Source of the DNA: Cerrena zonata
Lineage: Eukaryota; Basidiomycota; Agaricomycetes; Polyporales; Cerrenaceae
DNA: 64,000 nt
Assembly: GCA_038087015.1 (NCBI GenBank)
Contig: JASBNA010000023.1
Coordinates: forward strand, 372,001 to 436,000
Reading direction: 5' to 3'
Shown here: positions 18,944-32,347 of the stretch, one piece after another
Layout: each line of letters opens with the position of its first letter
Numbering within the stretch: position 1 is the stretch's first letter
Notes under the pieces: model-generated
Told to the model about the DNA's origin: nothing
Database searches by the model: none
Seen by the model: the letters and a program-made list of their open reading frames with translations, nothing else
Made by a program: the position numbers and the translations under genes

Positions 18944-21900
18944 TCAAGTCATTGGGTTGACCCCTTCTGAATTTCTTGCACTGAAAAATGCATCCCATAA
19001 ATCACTATTTGTGACTTCTTCACCATCTCCAAAGTTTTTACCAACTAATGCTGCATTTCCTTCACTTTGCATTAATGTCATTGATTCTGCTTCGTTTAGA
19101 TCATTGATTGTTGTTTGTTCATTTTTACCAGCAACCTTTTTCTTCTCCTTATTTATATATTGTAACCTTTTCTTAGTTGACATTAACACAATACTTTCTT
19201 CTACGGAGTTTTCAATGGCAAACATCCAAACAGGTAGTCTTCTTTTTTTGCCCAATTCTATGGATTCTACCTATTGCCTGAAGTTCTAACGAGGTATTCA
19301 CTAATGGTTCACATAAAAATATATGTGTAGCATTCACCAAGGTTAAGCCACTAGCTTGGGCTTTTGCATTCAATAAAAAGCAAGTAATCTTTTTCGATGG
19401 ATCTTTAAAATCTTCAATATCACTATATCCTTTAGGATGGCGACCAGCGCCGACTTCGGGTACTAATGTACCCTTGGATCCAATAAAGCTTACATTGTTG
19501 GCTTTCAATGCAGCTCCAATTATTAATAGTAATGCCTGCCATTGACTGAAAATGACAATTTGTACGTTTGGATCTTTTCTAACCAAGTAAATAGTCTGTT
19601 TAACTATTAAGTCAACTTTCGAACCATAAGAATTCTTCAACTTTATATCTTTAATTTCATCGACTATCTGGTTCTCAATTGGTTTGTAAATTGAATGAAT
19701 CTGTGAAGATTCATGACTTCCGTTATTTTGATCATTTACATATTGTGCTGATATATTAGGCTTATAGTGAGTGAAGTGGTGCAATGCATAAGTACTAGTC
19801 CTTGGACTTGCAAGTTGGACAAGATGAGCTTCTTTTCAACCATTCCGCTAAACAATCTTTACAATATTTATGACCGCATGGTGTTAAACTACCAACGGTA
19901 ATTGCAGATCGACAAATGATACAAAAAAGATCTTCACTATCTTTTCCATTTGAAACTCCATCATTATCAACATTCGACAAACTCAGAAGATACCTGAACT
20001 TAGTCACGTCTCTTGACATTTTTTTACTCAAATCATTGAGATTAGTGATAAGCATTGAGCAGTCACTAAATATTTTTTGACTTACAACTGTAGTTGGACC
20101 AAAAGAGTACTCCTTACGTGCGACACTATCTGAAATCAGTTGCAACTGCTTGAAATATTCAATACGGGCATTGAAGACTGAGTTAAGATTAGTATTGATT
20201 TCCCGTTGTAGCAAAAATTGTGCTAACTTTTCACTTTCGAAAATGTTACGAAGTTTGAAATTAAATGTTTTCACTGCTTCGATCTCCTCTGATACGATCT
20301 CAGGGTTAATAACATCTTTCAAATCTTGTTTCAAATCTATTTCCAAATCTTTCAACTCGTCGATCAACTCTTGCAATGAAGCATTCGTCAGAGGCTTGAT
20401 TGACTCTCTGATTGAATCTAATTCTTTTAAGGAGTTATCATCTCCTTTACGTTGAAGCTCGAGTTTGAAATCACCATCCTGCTGTTTTTTGATGTCTTTG
20501 ATTCGGGTCGAGTCTTCTTCGCCCAATATAAACTCAGATCTGTCAGTCAATGCACGAGGTATTATTTGTAATAGGTTCGAGGCTAAATCTTGGTCTTTTA
20601 AGGATTGTTCGTATTCTTCACCATCTGGATTCTTTCCATCAGTCAACAAAGGTTTACAAAGCGTATCAATCAAAGTAGATACCCAATCATTGAGTGTCTC
20701 ACTCTGCTTATTCAAACTGTATATCAACCTTTCGACCCTTGTTAGAAATGAATTCGACTTGACACCACCGACCAAAGCTTTAAAATTTGAAATTTCAATT
20801 TTAGGAATCTTGTTGAAAATCAATTTAGTCGATTTCGGTAAAGCGGCATCACCATCATTTTCAAATATTTGGTAAGTTGATCTAGATTCTATTTTTTGAG
20901 AAACTGCCTTTTTAACACCATTTATCGAGCTTTTCAAAATAATTCGACGACAATCTTCAGCTAAATCATAAAACTTTTGCTATAAAAACTTCTCCTTTTC
21001 AATAACTATCTGGTCAGCTGGTAAGTCTTCAATAGGTTGAAATCCATTTAAAAAATCTCTTGGTGCTATCAGTAGCGCTTCTACTGGAATACCACTCAAA
21101 AATGAAACAACTTCATCTGACTTTCCAAATGATTCTTTTAATGTTTCAATTACTTGCATAGTAAGATCTTCAAGATAATTTATATCTTGACTCCTGGATT
21201 CTTTCTGTTTTTGAACTTTTCTCTGATATTCTTCATCATAATTTTGAAAGTGAGCAGAACCAAGCAAGAAATAAAACTTATGCAAATTCAATATTCCAGC
21301 CCTGAGCTTTGAGTTACTAGAGAGCCTATTCTCTTTAAATAAGGAATATAACTCAAAAGCTTGAGATAAATCAAACTTATCATCCGGTATGGGTGATTCA
21401 TAACTTGGAATATTGACTTCATCATCCAATAAGTCATCTACTTCGTCTGCATTATCTCCTTCGAGATCTCCGTTCTTAGCATCACCAGTTTGATCAATGA
21501 CATTATGATCGCGTAACTGTTTTCTAATGGTATAATATTTTCTCACGTTTTCTATATGAACTAATCTCAACTTGTGAACCAATTTCTCTAGTTGGTGGGC
21601 TGTGGCAGTTAAGACTTTAACGGACTCATATGGAACCAAAAGATGTTCTTGAAGGTGAGCAACTTGAGAAATTGTTTGAATGATGTTTCTTTCGTCTTTG
21701 TCAATTTCATCAAACGAATTTTTGATCATATCATGTAAAACATTTTCCAAGGTTTTTAATTGTTGAGCTGTTTGTAGGAGATAACCTAACTTGTGTTTAC
21801 TAATTTTATGCTTGTGTTTTCCTTGATGAATATTTTTTATTTGAGCATTGCCGCAAATTTGACGTAATCTGATTAACCAACTTTTCATAGTTGATAAAAT

Positions 21901-24267
21901 TCCTGGGCTAGGTGACCAATCATCCATAACTGGATTCCCATTTATATCGAGACAAATTTCCGATAAACATTTTTCCAAGTTTTGATTATAATTTTCTTGT
22001 TCAACAGCGGTAAAAGGAGTAGTGATTAAAGTTCTTGATTGTTCAGGAATTTTTAGATCATCGTGAACCATGAATTTAGTATGTCTTAAGCTAAGACTAT
22101 TCCATAGAGTTATGAAATAATTATAATTCTTTTGTTGATTAACAAAATTCCAAGAATATTTTGAAATGTTATAATTGAAAGGAGCGACTCTCAAAAACTT
22201 TAAAACTGAATGTAAGTCATTAAAATCTTTCTTGATTGGAGTACCTGAAACTCCCCACGCATGAAATCTTGGGATTAACTCAGCACTTTGAAAAGCGCGA
22301 GAAACGCTGGAAGATATCATTTGTATTTCATCCAATACAACCCTCCAAAATTGTAAAAGCAGAAATGGAGACTCATAACTTATATGATGATGTAAGTCTT
22401 GAGTCTTGATGTGTTGCAAAGCTAAAAGAACTTCTTGTTCAGCTATTTTTCGAAAACTTCATGGGATACATGATCACGATCTTGAAATCCTTTCGATAAA
22501 GATAATTGAAATTTAGATTTATAATCTTCTAATCTTGATTGTTCATCTAAAATATCTGAATCAATTGATCCAGATGAAGAAGGCGGGTTTTGATCATTTT
22601 TTTTATTGAAAGCACTCGAAGCTGATCTTTTTTTACCGAGTCTTGTTGATTTATGTCTTGAAGTGTATAAAGCATAATCCAATTCTTTTGAAATTGTCGC
22701 ATAAGTTGTAAACACAATATCAAATTTACTCAAGTATAAGGCAATTAATCTCGGATTTTTATTCATTGAAACATAGTCGTTCATACCTTTATAAATTGTA
22801 ATTCGTAAACTTGGAGCTAATCTTTGTAATTCATCAAACCACTGTTTCAAAATAGATTCTGGAGCAACGATTAGAGTAGTTTTAGCTTGAATTAAATGAT
22901 TCAAGTCACCGTCACTAGTAAGACGCATTTGGATTTCTTCATTAACCTCATTCAAGGGTCTTTGATTCAATAGAATAAGGGAGGTAATTTCCACAGTTTT
23001 CCCCAATCCCATTTCTTCTGCCAATAAACCTTGAGCTGGTAAACTTTTAGGATAAGCTAGTGGACTTCTCTTTTTGCTTATTGTAATAGTATAAAATATA
23101 ATTATAAAGATTATCTTGCGAAGTGAAATTACCAGTAATTTTATTTATCCATAAGATTTCATTCAAATGATTGATGTAGCGTTTCCATCCAAAACATAAT
23201 TTATTTAGGATTATTTCGATTTTTGAATCAACACTTTCAAGATCAACTGATTCATTGTTGAAATATTTATTCAAATTGGTGATTAAAGTCTCATCAACCA
23301 AGTTCAATGGTTCAACCCTACCGTTTTCAGTATTATACTTGACATTTTCTTTATCTAGTAGCCAAATAACGGTTTTTTTCTGAAAATTAAGTAATTCCAC
23401 TTGTAATTCTGGTAAATCAAATTCAAATTGCAAATTAGGTAGTCTTGAAGTGTTTTCAGATATCGATTGGTAAAAAGTAGCTGGTCCGACTTCTTCATTT
23501 GCAAATTTATTAATTTCAATATTGCTTTCCATGTCAAAAGTAGTTGGATAGAACGCGTAGTATTGATCAAACAAGAACGACAATTTGTCGGTAATGTCAG
23601 TCGGATAAATGAATTCAATGTTGTTTAAGATTTGGATTTTATAATCGATAGAAATAGCGATTTTATTTGATTTCAAATCAATTTTCAAAAGTAAATTTGA
23701 AAAATTCAAAGCCGAATCGATTTTTTTCATCATTGAATTTAATAATTCAATTTCTAGTTTGATTATTTCATTGAAATTTTCGTTATTACCCAAGAATAAA
23801 CTAAATAAGTTATGTTCACCAAACTGGCCATTGGTTTTATTATTTACGAATACCAAGGGTTCTGCCTTCTTCAACTTTAAGTGAAAGTTCTTGGTTGAAA
23901 ACTTATAAGTGGCATCATCATGTTTAACAAAACCTATTGAGTTGATAAGGTCTTCTTCTTTAACTTGCAACGGTAGATCAAATTCAAACTTCATACTTCT
24001 ATTTAGTAGAGTGGTATAGCTACCGGTTTGAGTTTCGACATTTTTAGGAGCAGCTTCTGCTTTACCATTAGCTAGATAACCTAAATCATCAATCTTTAAG
24101 TTTTCAATCAACTTTCTCTTCTTTTTGGCGGTTATACTATTTGAAATCGTGCAATTTGAGAATTTTAAGATATTATCAAGGCTGAAATCACACAATATTG
24201 AATCTGGAGGATAATCAGCATTGGGGTTTTCCAATACACCTAGTTCCGACTTATCAGAGGCAGTCAT
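18944..24267 (-). pseudogene. IRC20: IRC20-like SNF2 helicase/RING E3 ligase, four frameshifts and one stop
   Basis: Six consecutive minus-strand frames from the ATG at 24267 form a gene of about 1,770 codons. In order they give a long N-terminal region and the helicase core: EEMGLGKTVEITSLI (Walker A), then VVLDEIQMISS, where the DEAH-type box II reads DEIQ. Next comes WGVSGTPIKKDF, a helical insert, a RING finger (CIICRSAITVGSLTPCGHKYCKDC...CPTC) and the C-terminal helicase part (HIFLCEPLVN, GRIHRIGQ, VEESIVLMSTKKRL). This is the Irc20/SHPRH plan. Frame breaks lie at about 23071, 22446, 19800 and 19243, and a TAG at 20980-20982 is in frame. The RING and helicase residues are otherwise preserved, so decay is recent or the breaks are errors. 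Confidence 0.75.
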
Positions 24268-24489
24268 CTTCCTGGATTTGCTTAGCTGAAGAAGAAGAAT
24301 TGCTTGAAGGCGATAAGTACATTTTTTATTTTACACCCGACCCATACCTACAGACAAAAAAAAAAAAAAATATAAGATACTCTCTATTAATACGCATAAT
24401 AAATAGACGTTAATCATGAATACAAATATTTAACAAAAAAAGATTATAACAAGAATTAAATAAACAAAGAATAGAAAGATACAAATGGG

Positions 24490-26290
<1,801 letters not shown>

Positions 26291-27074
26291 GATTGGATAT
26301 ATGCTTGGTGACGAAATCTTGAATATTCTATGACTTACTAATCTCTTTCAATGAATTGATAGAGATGTACTTTTATTAATGAGTAACCGAAAACTGTAAA
26401 CTACCGTAACCTGTAGTGTGCAAACTGTAGAAATGGTATATCCGTAATATCAACGGTAAAGATAAAGAAGAAAATATCCTGGTTAATAATGATCTAGGAT
26501 TATCGTTATTATATATATTATAACTTGTTTATTGTTACCCATCCATTGCTCTACGTAATCAGGACTTCCGAAGTAATGGTATGATGGCTGAGAACCAAAA
26601 GCAACTTTGCTATTCGATATTTTGTGGAAAATTTGCAATCATCGGGTGTCTGGGTGTTTTGCTGAGGAATTAGCAATTGTTAACGTTGTTTTGGTTTCTT
26701 CAGTTATACGTTGATTAATTCTATGGATAACTGATAAGTAGACTATGTATATTAGTTGGATAACTCGTGAGTTATGAGATATATGTATTAGTTATATAAG
26801 TGAGATAAGTTAAGCTGAGATAAGTTAAGTTGAGATCAAGTTAAGGTGAGATGCAAGTTATGGTTGACGCAAGTTAAGAATAGGTTAAGGTAAGTTAAGG
26901 GTATAGGTTAAGGTTAAGGTAAGTTAAGTTAAGGAGTTATCGTGGTTCATGGACGAATTGGGTAATAATGGGGAGGTACCGGTGTTTTTTTGTTGACCTC
27001 GTTGTCTGAGACAAGGATTGCTATATAAGGAAGCGAATAGTCTTGCCAAAGGATTTTAAGTTCAGCAGCCCAAA
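26291..27074. other. intergenic region with AAGTTAAG-type repeats
   Basis: From about 26790 to 26935 the sequence is built from short degenerate units such as AAGTTAAGNTGAGAT and GGTTAAGGTAAGTTAAG. A GTGTCTGGGTGT motif lies at 26646-26657. A TATATAAG element at 27022-27029 is 46 bp before the phosphatase start. No gene or RNA is evident. Confidence 0.55.
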
Positions 27075-27790
27075 ATGCCAAAAGCAATTGTATTCACCGA
27101 TTGGGACGGGACTGTTACCTTACAAGACTCCAATGACTATTTAACTGAGAACTTAGGATTCGGAAGACCCAAGAGATTAGAAATTAATGATGATATTTTA
27201 GACGGGAAGATTTCGTTTAGAGAAGGGTTTCGTAAAATGTTGGAATCGATTCCCACCCCGTTCCCCGAATGTGTTGAATTCTTATTACAACACATTAAAT
27301 TGGATCCAGGATTCAAGCAATTCTACGAATGGGCCGAAACCCACCAAATTCCGGTGATTGTTGTTAGTTCAGGTATGAAACCAATCATTCACGCATTATT
27401 GAAAAAATTGGTGGGAGAAGAAGCCATTAAAAATATCGAGATTATTAGTAACGACGTTGAAATCCACGACGCCAAGGGTGGCTGGGAAATCATCTATAAA
27501 GATCCCAAATCCGATTTTGGCCACGATAAATCCAATTCAATTAAAGAATATTTAAAATTCATAATTATTCTGCTAATCCACCAACTTTGTTTTATTGTGG
27601 AGACGGGGTTAGTGATTTGAGTGCGGCTAAAGAAACAAATTTGTTATTTGCCAAACACGGTAAAGATTTAATTACTTATTGTAAAAGAGAATCGATTCCG
27701 TATACTGAATTTAATGATTTTGAAGATATCTTGAATAAAATAAGTCTGATTATCGATGGTGATAAAGAAATAGAAGATTATTTAGAATAG
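27075..27790 (+). pseudogene. HAD-family phosphatase, YNL010W-like, one frameshift
   Basis: The N-terminus has the HAD motif I (FTDWDGTVTLQDSNDYL), and motif II is the Ser of VVSSGMKPIIHALL. Motif III/IV (FYCGDGVSDLSAAKETNLLFA) lies in a second frame. Both halves match the S. cerevisiae YNL010W protein end to end as I recall it, giving about 238 residues. One missing base near 27560 (TTC-AT, probably TTC-CAT) explains the break. The family hydrolyses small phosphate esters in the cytosol. The true substrate is unclear. The lesion may be an assembly error, because every catalytic residue survives. Confidence 0.75.
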
Positions 27791-27804
27791 ATTCATATAT
27801 ATAT

Positions 27805-29130
27805 TTACTGTTTAGTTATACTTTGATTACTTGGGGTACTTTGATTACTCTGGGTACTTTGATTACTCTGGGTACTTTGTAATGATTGAGAATCAGTTTT
27901 TTCATCATGATTCCGTTTAATATGAGCAGCTTTAATAACATTATCTTTCCCAAAGACAATCACCGGATGGAAAGGAATGGCAATTAATCCAGCAATTGCA
28001 ATCATTGCAGCATCCAAGACCATTAAAAATACTTCATGAACAATCAAATACCCATCGAACCCTTGAATCAATTCAACAACTCTATAAACACATCTAATGT
28101 AAATAACAATCACCGATACACTAATGGCCAAGGGCATGTACCCTATCAACTTTCTCTTTCTAATATGAGCATAGCGGGGATTATAGTTCTCTTCAAGAGT
28201 TTCCCACTTGTATCTTTGAGCACCAGGAGTGTTAAATAATAACTTGAAAAAATTTCCAAAACTTCTCTTACTGTAAACCGAATCATTTGGTTCATGACGG
28301 AAATACAATCTATTCATAAATTCAATCCAAAATAATACAAATACACTCATGGCAGCTACTTGAAATACAATCCCGGCAGTCATGGTGTTAGTACCCGGGG
28401 TTGCATCCTCATTATTTGACAGCGCCAGTGAAGCCATTCCTCCTCCAATGGCCTGAACAATTAACGACAATACATCAGTAGTAATGAAAAAATATGAATA
28501 CCACATTGGTTTTAATACACTAAATTGTCGGCCGTGTATTACCACCAATTGGGCAAATAAAAAGTATATCCCCGCCATAATAAACGCAGGACTAATCGTT
28601 AAGGTAACATACTGTAATAAGAAATATTCCTTGTTACGATTATCATCCAATGATAATACTCTTCCCAAAAAACCGGCAAATTCTAATCCATACCCACAAA
28701 AATAAGTAATATTATACCAATGAAATCTACTCTTGATAATCATAGCAGTGGTGTAGACAAATACAATAGCAAATATTACCATATAAAAAATATTTCCTCC
28801 ATCGTTAAGATTGGTATCGTACAAGTTCTCTTCCCATTCCAAACTTTTCAAATTCAATGTATTATTGAAGATTAATTGGGTAGCATGGGCCTTAACCTGA
28901 TCATCAGTCGCAGTGGCAGTCAACTGCTCACCACTAATCACCGCCAACGATGCTTGGGCTCCTCTAAATTGTCTAGATAACGTAATTAATTGATTTCTCC
29001 CGGTCTCAGTTGATAACTTGGCTGCTGCTGAGGTATAAGTTGCCATTAATCCCAGCGTATGCGTGGGATTAATCGAAGTTAACAGGGTGCTAGTCGGAAT
29101 CAGACTAGGCTGCCATGATGACATTTCCAT
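27805..29130 (-). CDS. RTA1-family membrane protein, RSB1-like
   Basis: The protein (441 aa) has an extracellular-type N-terminus of about 110 residues with an N-glycosylation site (NNTLNL), then seven predicted membrane helices. RTA1 family motifs are seen (CGYGLEFAGFLGRVLS, QYVTLTISPAFIMAGIYF, DVLSLIVQAIGGG). Rsb1 exports long-chain sphingoid bases, and other members give resistance to azoles or aminocholesterol; the choice here is uncertain. The C-terminus is a short Ser/Gln/Asn repeat (QSTQSNQSTQSNQSTPSNQ) made by a 15-bp DNA repeat. It converges on the phosphatase, with only 14 bp between stops. Confidence 0.8.
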   Translation of the reverse strand: MEMSSWQPSLIPTSTLLTSINPTHTLGLMATYTSAAAKLSTETGRNQLITLSRQFRGAQASLAVISGEQLTATATDDQVKAHATQLIFNNTLNLKSLEWEENLYDTNLNDGGNIFYMVIFAIVFVYTTAMIIKSRFHWYNITYFCGYGLEFAGFLGRVLSLDDNRNKEYFLLQYVTLTISPAFIMAGIYFLFAQLVVIHGRQFSVLKPMWYSYFFITTDVLSLIVQAIGGGMASLALSNNEDATPGTNTMTAGIVFQVAAMSVFVLFWIEFMNRLYFRHEPNDSVYSKRSFGNFFKLLFNTPGAQRYKWETLEENYNPRYAHIRKRKLIGYMPLAISVSVIVIYIRCVYRVVELIQGFDGYLIVHEVFLMVLDAAMIAIAGLIAIPFHPVIVFGKDNVIKAAHIKRNHDEKTDSQSLQSTQSNQSTQSNQSTPSNQSITKQ

Positions 29131-29354
29131 ATTGCTTACTTTGCTTAATCAACTAACCCTTCATTAGCTCTTCATTAGCTGCCGTTCATCTTCTTTATAT
29201 ATCTTTTTGCAAGAAAAAAAAAATTTCTCGTTGCTATACCGTTTCTTTGTTGCATTCGGTTCCGCGGTGATTCAAAATGGCTTCTCCGTTAAATTCTTCT
29301 TCGTATGTCCGAACTTCTAATTTTACTTTTTATGTTCCTGAAAAAAAAAAAAAT

Positions 29355-29368
29355 CGCTTAGGTAAGCG
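29355..29368. promoter_or_regulatory. second copy of the CGCTTANNTAAGCG palindrome
   Basis: CGCTTAGGTAAGCG follows a run of 12-13 A, as at 3305-3318. It lies about 225 bp upstream of the RTA1-like start. Confidence 0.5.
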
Positions 29369-29595
29369 CGGTTTTACCCTAATTAAGACTTAAGCCGCAC
29401 CCTCGCTGTTTTGGTGGCTCGCGGGAGTGGCTTTAACTTCCGCACCCGTTCGCAGTATCTCCGTCTCGTAAGGCTGGACAAGGAGCTTGGACAATGGATC
29501 TTCTTCGTGGTAGTTCTATTTAGAAGCACTGGCTATGTTAGCCGCAGTCACAAAGTTTTGCATTCTCGGGATTTGGTTCTTCAGTTCACGAGTTT

Positions 29596-29830
29596 AGTTG
29601 GTTTGTTGGTTTAGCTTTGGGTTAGCTTTTGGTAGCTTTTGGTTTAGCTTTTGGGTTAGCTTTTGGATTAGCTTTGTTTAGCTTTTGGTTTAGCTTTTGG
29701 TTTGTTGGTTTAGCTTTTGGTTTAGCTTTTGGTTTAGATGTTTGGTTTAGTTTTTGGTTTAGTTTTTGGTTTAGCTTTTGGTTTAGCTTTTGGTTTAGCT
29801 TTTGGTTTAGCTCTTTGTTTAGCTTTTAGT
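29596..29830 (+). repeat. minisatellite TTTGGTTTAGCT
   Basis: A 12-bp unit is repeated close to twenty times with small changes (GGTTAGCTTTTGG, GGTTTAGTTTTTGG). The plus strand is almost C-free. The open frame it creates is a low-complexity artefact. Confidence 0.8.
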
Positions 29831-30559
29831 TAAGTGCGTATCTGCATCGATGGGTGTTTCAAAGCCCATGGCATTCTTGCTAACCCTTGATCAGCCAAGG
29901 TTTCTCTATTCAGAGTGTTTTGTCATGAATCGGGGGGTTGGTATACCAGATCAGTATTTCGTAAACAACATGGCGGTGGTCTTGTGGTCCTGTCTTCTCA
30001 AAACATGATCGTCAAATCTCAAGGTCTCGGGTCTACTCATTAAACCCGAGCTCTTCTCGGTCTTCCACAAAAACAAAACCAACTTCCCTGATCATCCATG
30101 ACACCTCACTTTGCCTATCGGGGGCATCTTGAGTTATTTTTAATGATAAGCTTTACATGGGTTATTTTTAATGATAAGCCAAGAGTTATTTTTAATGATG
30201 AGCTTTATGAGCTTTACATGAGTTTACATGATGAAGGTCTTGAGTAAGCAGCTGATTCGTGGTATGGATGGTTGATACTCGGAAGCTTCGGCTCATAGAC
30301 CTTGTCCAACAAGCAATATGGCCATTAGATTGTGTCTGCCGCAGTGCGAGATTTCGCAGCCATTTTCGATTTACAAACTTTTTGCATGTTCGCCATTTAA
30401 TCGACCAAAGCAGGCCTGCCCATTATCTTTTCATTAAAGAATACCTTCCAGAATCTTACTTGTGGCTGGCCAGTCCTTGTAAACCCTGCTGTATATTACT
30501 CATAGATGAAAGGACTTCCGAGTGAGAATACTTCTTTATAGTAGATCAATCAGAAAAGA
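29831..30559. other. intergenic, no gene recognised
   Basis: A short motif GAGTTATTTTTAATGATAAGC is repeated with changes three times around 30131-30210. Otherwise I see nothing that supports a gene or RNA. Confidence 0.4.
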
Positions 30560-30772
30560 AAATCAGGGACAAATCATTCTTTGTGATCCTTCTTCATCTA
30601 TATATTATTCATTATATAGACAGACCCTCCCCCATCAGTGGAATGAGAACATTCTTTTTCTCGACATGAAGACCATAGTGATCATTGATCGAATTATGGG
30701 ACCAAAGAGAGTCTTCGGTGAATATTCGTTATTCTGATATTTGGTTTTTACTATTTAGTATTAGTTGTAACA
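30560..30772 (+). repeat. LTR-like repeat, truncated copy (R0)
   Basis: This is a partial match to the R1 unit that follows. Shared blocks include ATTCTTTGTGA, AGTGGAATGAGAACATTC and TTTGGTTTTTACTATTTAGTATTAG-type sequence. It abuts R1 and is probably an older copy. Confidence 0.5.
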
Positions 30773-31498
30773 TGGCAGACCATGACTGGCGATGATTCCA
30801 TACATCATCAAGCCGAAGTCGATTAGGGATGTTACACTCTTTGTGAGATGTCATCAGGACAGATATCATAATACATGTACGTATATAAGTAAGTAATTCC
30901 ATCTTAGTGGGAAAATCTTTTATGACTCTTCGTGGAGCGTGGACCTCCGTAACTGTTCTGATTGGTTAAATGAATAGACGTATGGCAGTGCCCATGAAGA
31001 ATTTTTCATTCGTAATTATATAAACTTAATATTTGGCTTTTGTTAGATTAGTATTATTTGTAATAAGTTATTTCCTCCCTTTGAATAACAGCAAAAAGAT
31101 CAATCTATATAAGAAATTAATCCACTCCATAATCAGTTCTTAGTATGCATCTAGCTATCTTATTGCGTGTGTTATGGTCGTCCGTACTGGAACATATGTC
31201 TGTATAGATATATGTGGTCGATAGAATCATTAATCTACAATGCAATTCAAATCTGTTGTTATTGCTTTAACTGCCATCTCTGCTTTCTCTGCTGCTAACG
31301 CTTCCAACGGTACCAATGGCACCAACGGTACCTCCAGCTCTTCTTCTGACTCTGGTGCTGGTGCTGTTGGTGCCGGTTAATTTGGTGCTGCCGCTGCTGC
31401 TGGTGTTGCTTTATTATTATAAGTTGATTAATTTATAGACGACTCTTAATATACACTTAATCTGTTAAAAAAAGGACTGATCTACCCAATTAACCCGA
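30773..31498 (+). repeat. LTR-like repeat R1, interrupted by about 250 bp
   Basis: R1 starts TGGCAGACC and shares ordered blocks with R3 (39469) and R4 (40823): the TTGTAATAAGTTATTTCC-type block, AATTAATCCACT, AGTATG-ATCT, GTTATGGTCGTCCGTACTGG, and the terminal GATCTACCC-TAACCCGAT. The last block lies at 31478-31498. The preceding one ends at about 31224, so some 250 bp containing a small ORF is inserted between them. It lies upstream of tRNA-Arg. Confidence 0.6.
31240..31422 (+). pseudogene. small secreted GPI-type protein ORF with an internal stop
   Basis: From the ATG at 31240 the frame encodes a clear signal peptide (MQFKSVVIALTAISAFSAANA), three NGT sequons, a Ser run and a Gly/Ala stretch. 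It then hits TAA at 31378-31380. Past that stop the same frame continues FGAAAAAGVALLL to TAA at 31420-31422, an ideal hydrophobic tail for GPI attachment. The 60-codon whole resembles small GPI-anchored wall proteins such as YDR524C-B/YCL048W-A. As written it would be a secreted peptide of 46 aa without an anchor. It lies inside an LTR-like repeat. Confidence 0.55.
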
Positions 31499-31725
31499 TG
31501 GGACAAAAGAGAGATTCTCCGGTAAATATACTTTATTCTATTCCTTTTAATAACGACGTGAAGATTGGTCTAGGTAAAAAATTAATCCACTACCAACTAT
31601 ATATTAGTCCGTATCTGGCTAATGTCTTATTGCGTGCGTTATGGTCGTTCGTCTTGGAAACTATGTTCATCCTGGACATATGTGGACAATAGAGGTCTGG
31701 TCAACCCACATAACCCGATATTTAG
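31499..31725 (+). repeat. LTR-like repeat, partial copy (R2)
   Basis: It contains the 3' half of the repeat: AAATTAATCCACTACC, TTATTGCGTGCGTTATGGTCG, and the terminal CAACCCACATAACCCGATAT. It ends about 210 bp upstream of tRNA-Arg. Confidence 0.55.
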
Positions 31726-31932
31726 CACAACAATTACTCATTATATCACTTTTTCATCAATTAATATGAATGAAGAAGCGCTCCCCATCACCAAGAGGGT
31801 GCTTAAATCTTCATTTAGTTAAGCATTCTTCAATAATAAGATTTTTTATTTTTGCTTAACTTTTCACTACGGTTATCAATATATACATATTACCAAACCC
31901 AAATGTTCAAATGTTCAAATGGGCAAGCTTCG

Positions 31933-32029
31933 TTCCTCATGGCCCAATGGTCAAGGCGTCTGGCTACGATATCGTAACCACTTCTCGGTTGGAACCAGAA
32001 GATTCCAGGTTCGACTCCTGGTGGGGAAG
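31933..32029 (+). tRNA. tRNA-Arg(ACG) with a 24-nt intron
   Basis: Exon 1 is 31933-31969 and exon 2 is 31994-32029. The acceptor stem TTCCTCA/TGGGGAA pairs fully with one G-U, and G73 follows. The anticodon stem is TCTGG/CCAGA with ACG in the loop. The T arm is CCAGG-TTCGACT-CCTGG. The intron follows A37, the canonical position. The 3' end plus CCA is complementary to the primer-binding-site-like sequence at 41274. Confidence 0.92.
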
Positions 32030-32347
32030 CTTATTTTTTTTCATTTTTCCATCACTTTCAACTGATAGCAGCTCACCACGATTCAAGCGAACCCTCCGTC
32101 AAAGCACAAACAGAAGAAGTAACTCACGTCGGAAGCCTAGGGACGCCCCCCACGCATATATGAACCTCCGCAAAAAAAAAGCACTGGGTGAAAAGGCCTT
32201 TGTGGGTGAGCAATCTTAAGGGTTTTTTTTTAGCAGATTTTACGAATAGGGAGATATGGCTAGGGATAAAAAATAGAATTGACAAGTTACTGCTACTCAA
32301 TTGCTTAATAGATATTCAACTAGGTATAGTAGTAGAGCAGTCATAGA

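Noticed and set aside
18900..19289. Plus-strand frame of 129 codons with a hydrophobic stretch
   Set aside because: It is antisense to the IRC20-like C-terminus, which has clear helicase motifs.
29629..29829. Frame encoding repeated FGLAFGLAF and FWFSFWFS
   Set aside because: It is a translation of the 12-bp minisatellite, with no start context or homology.
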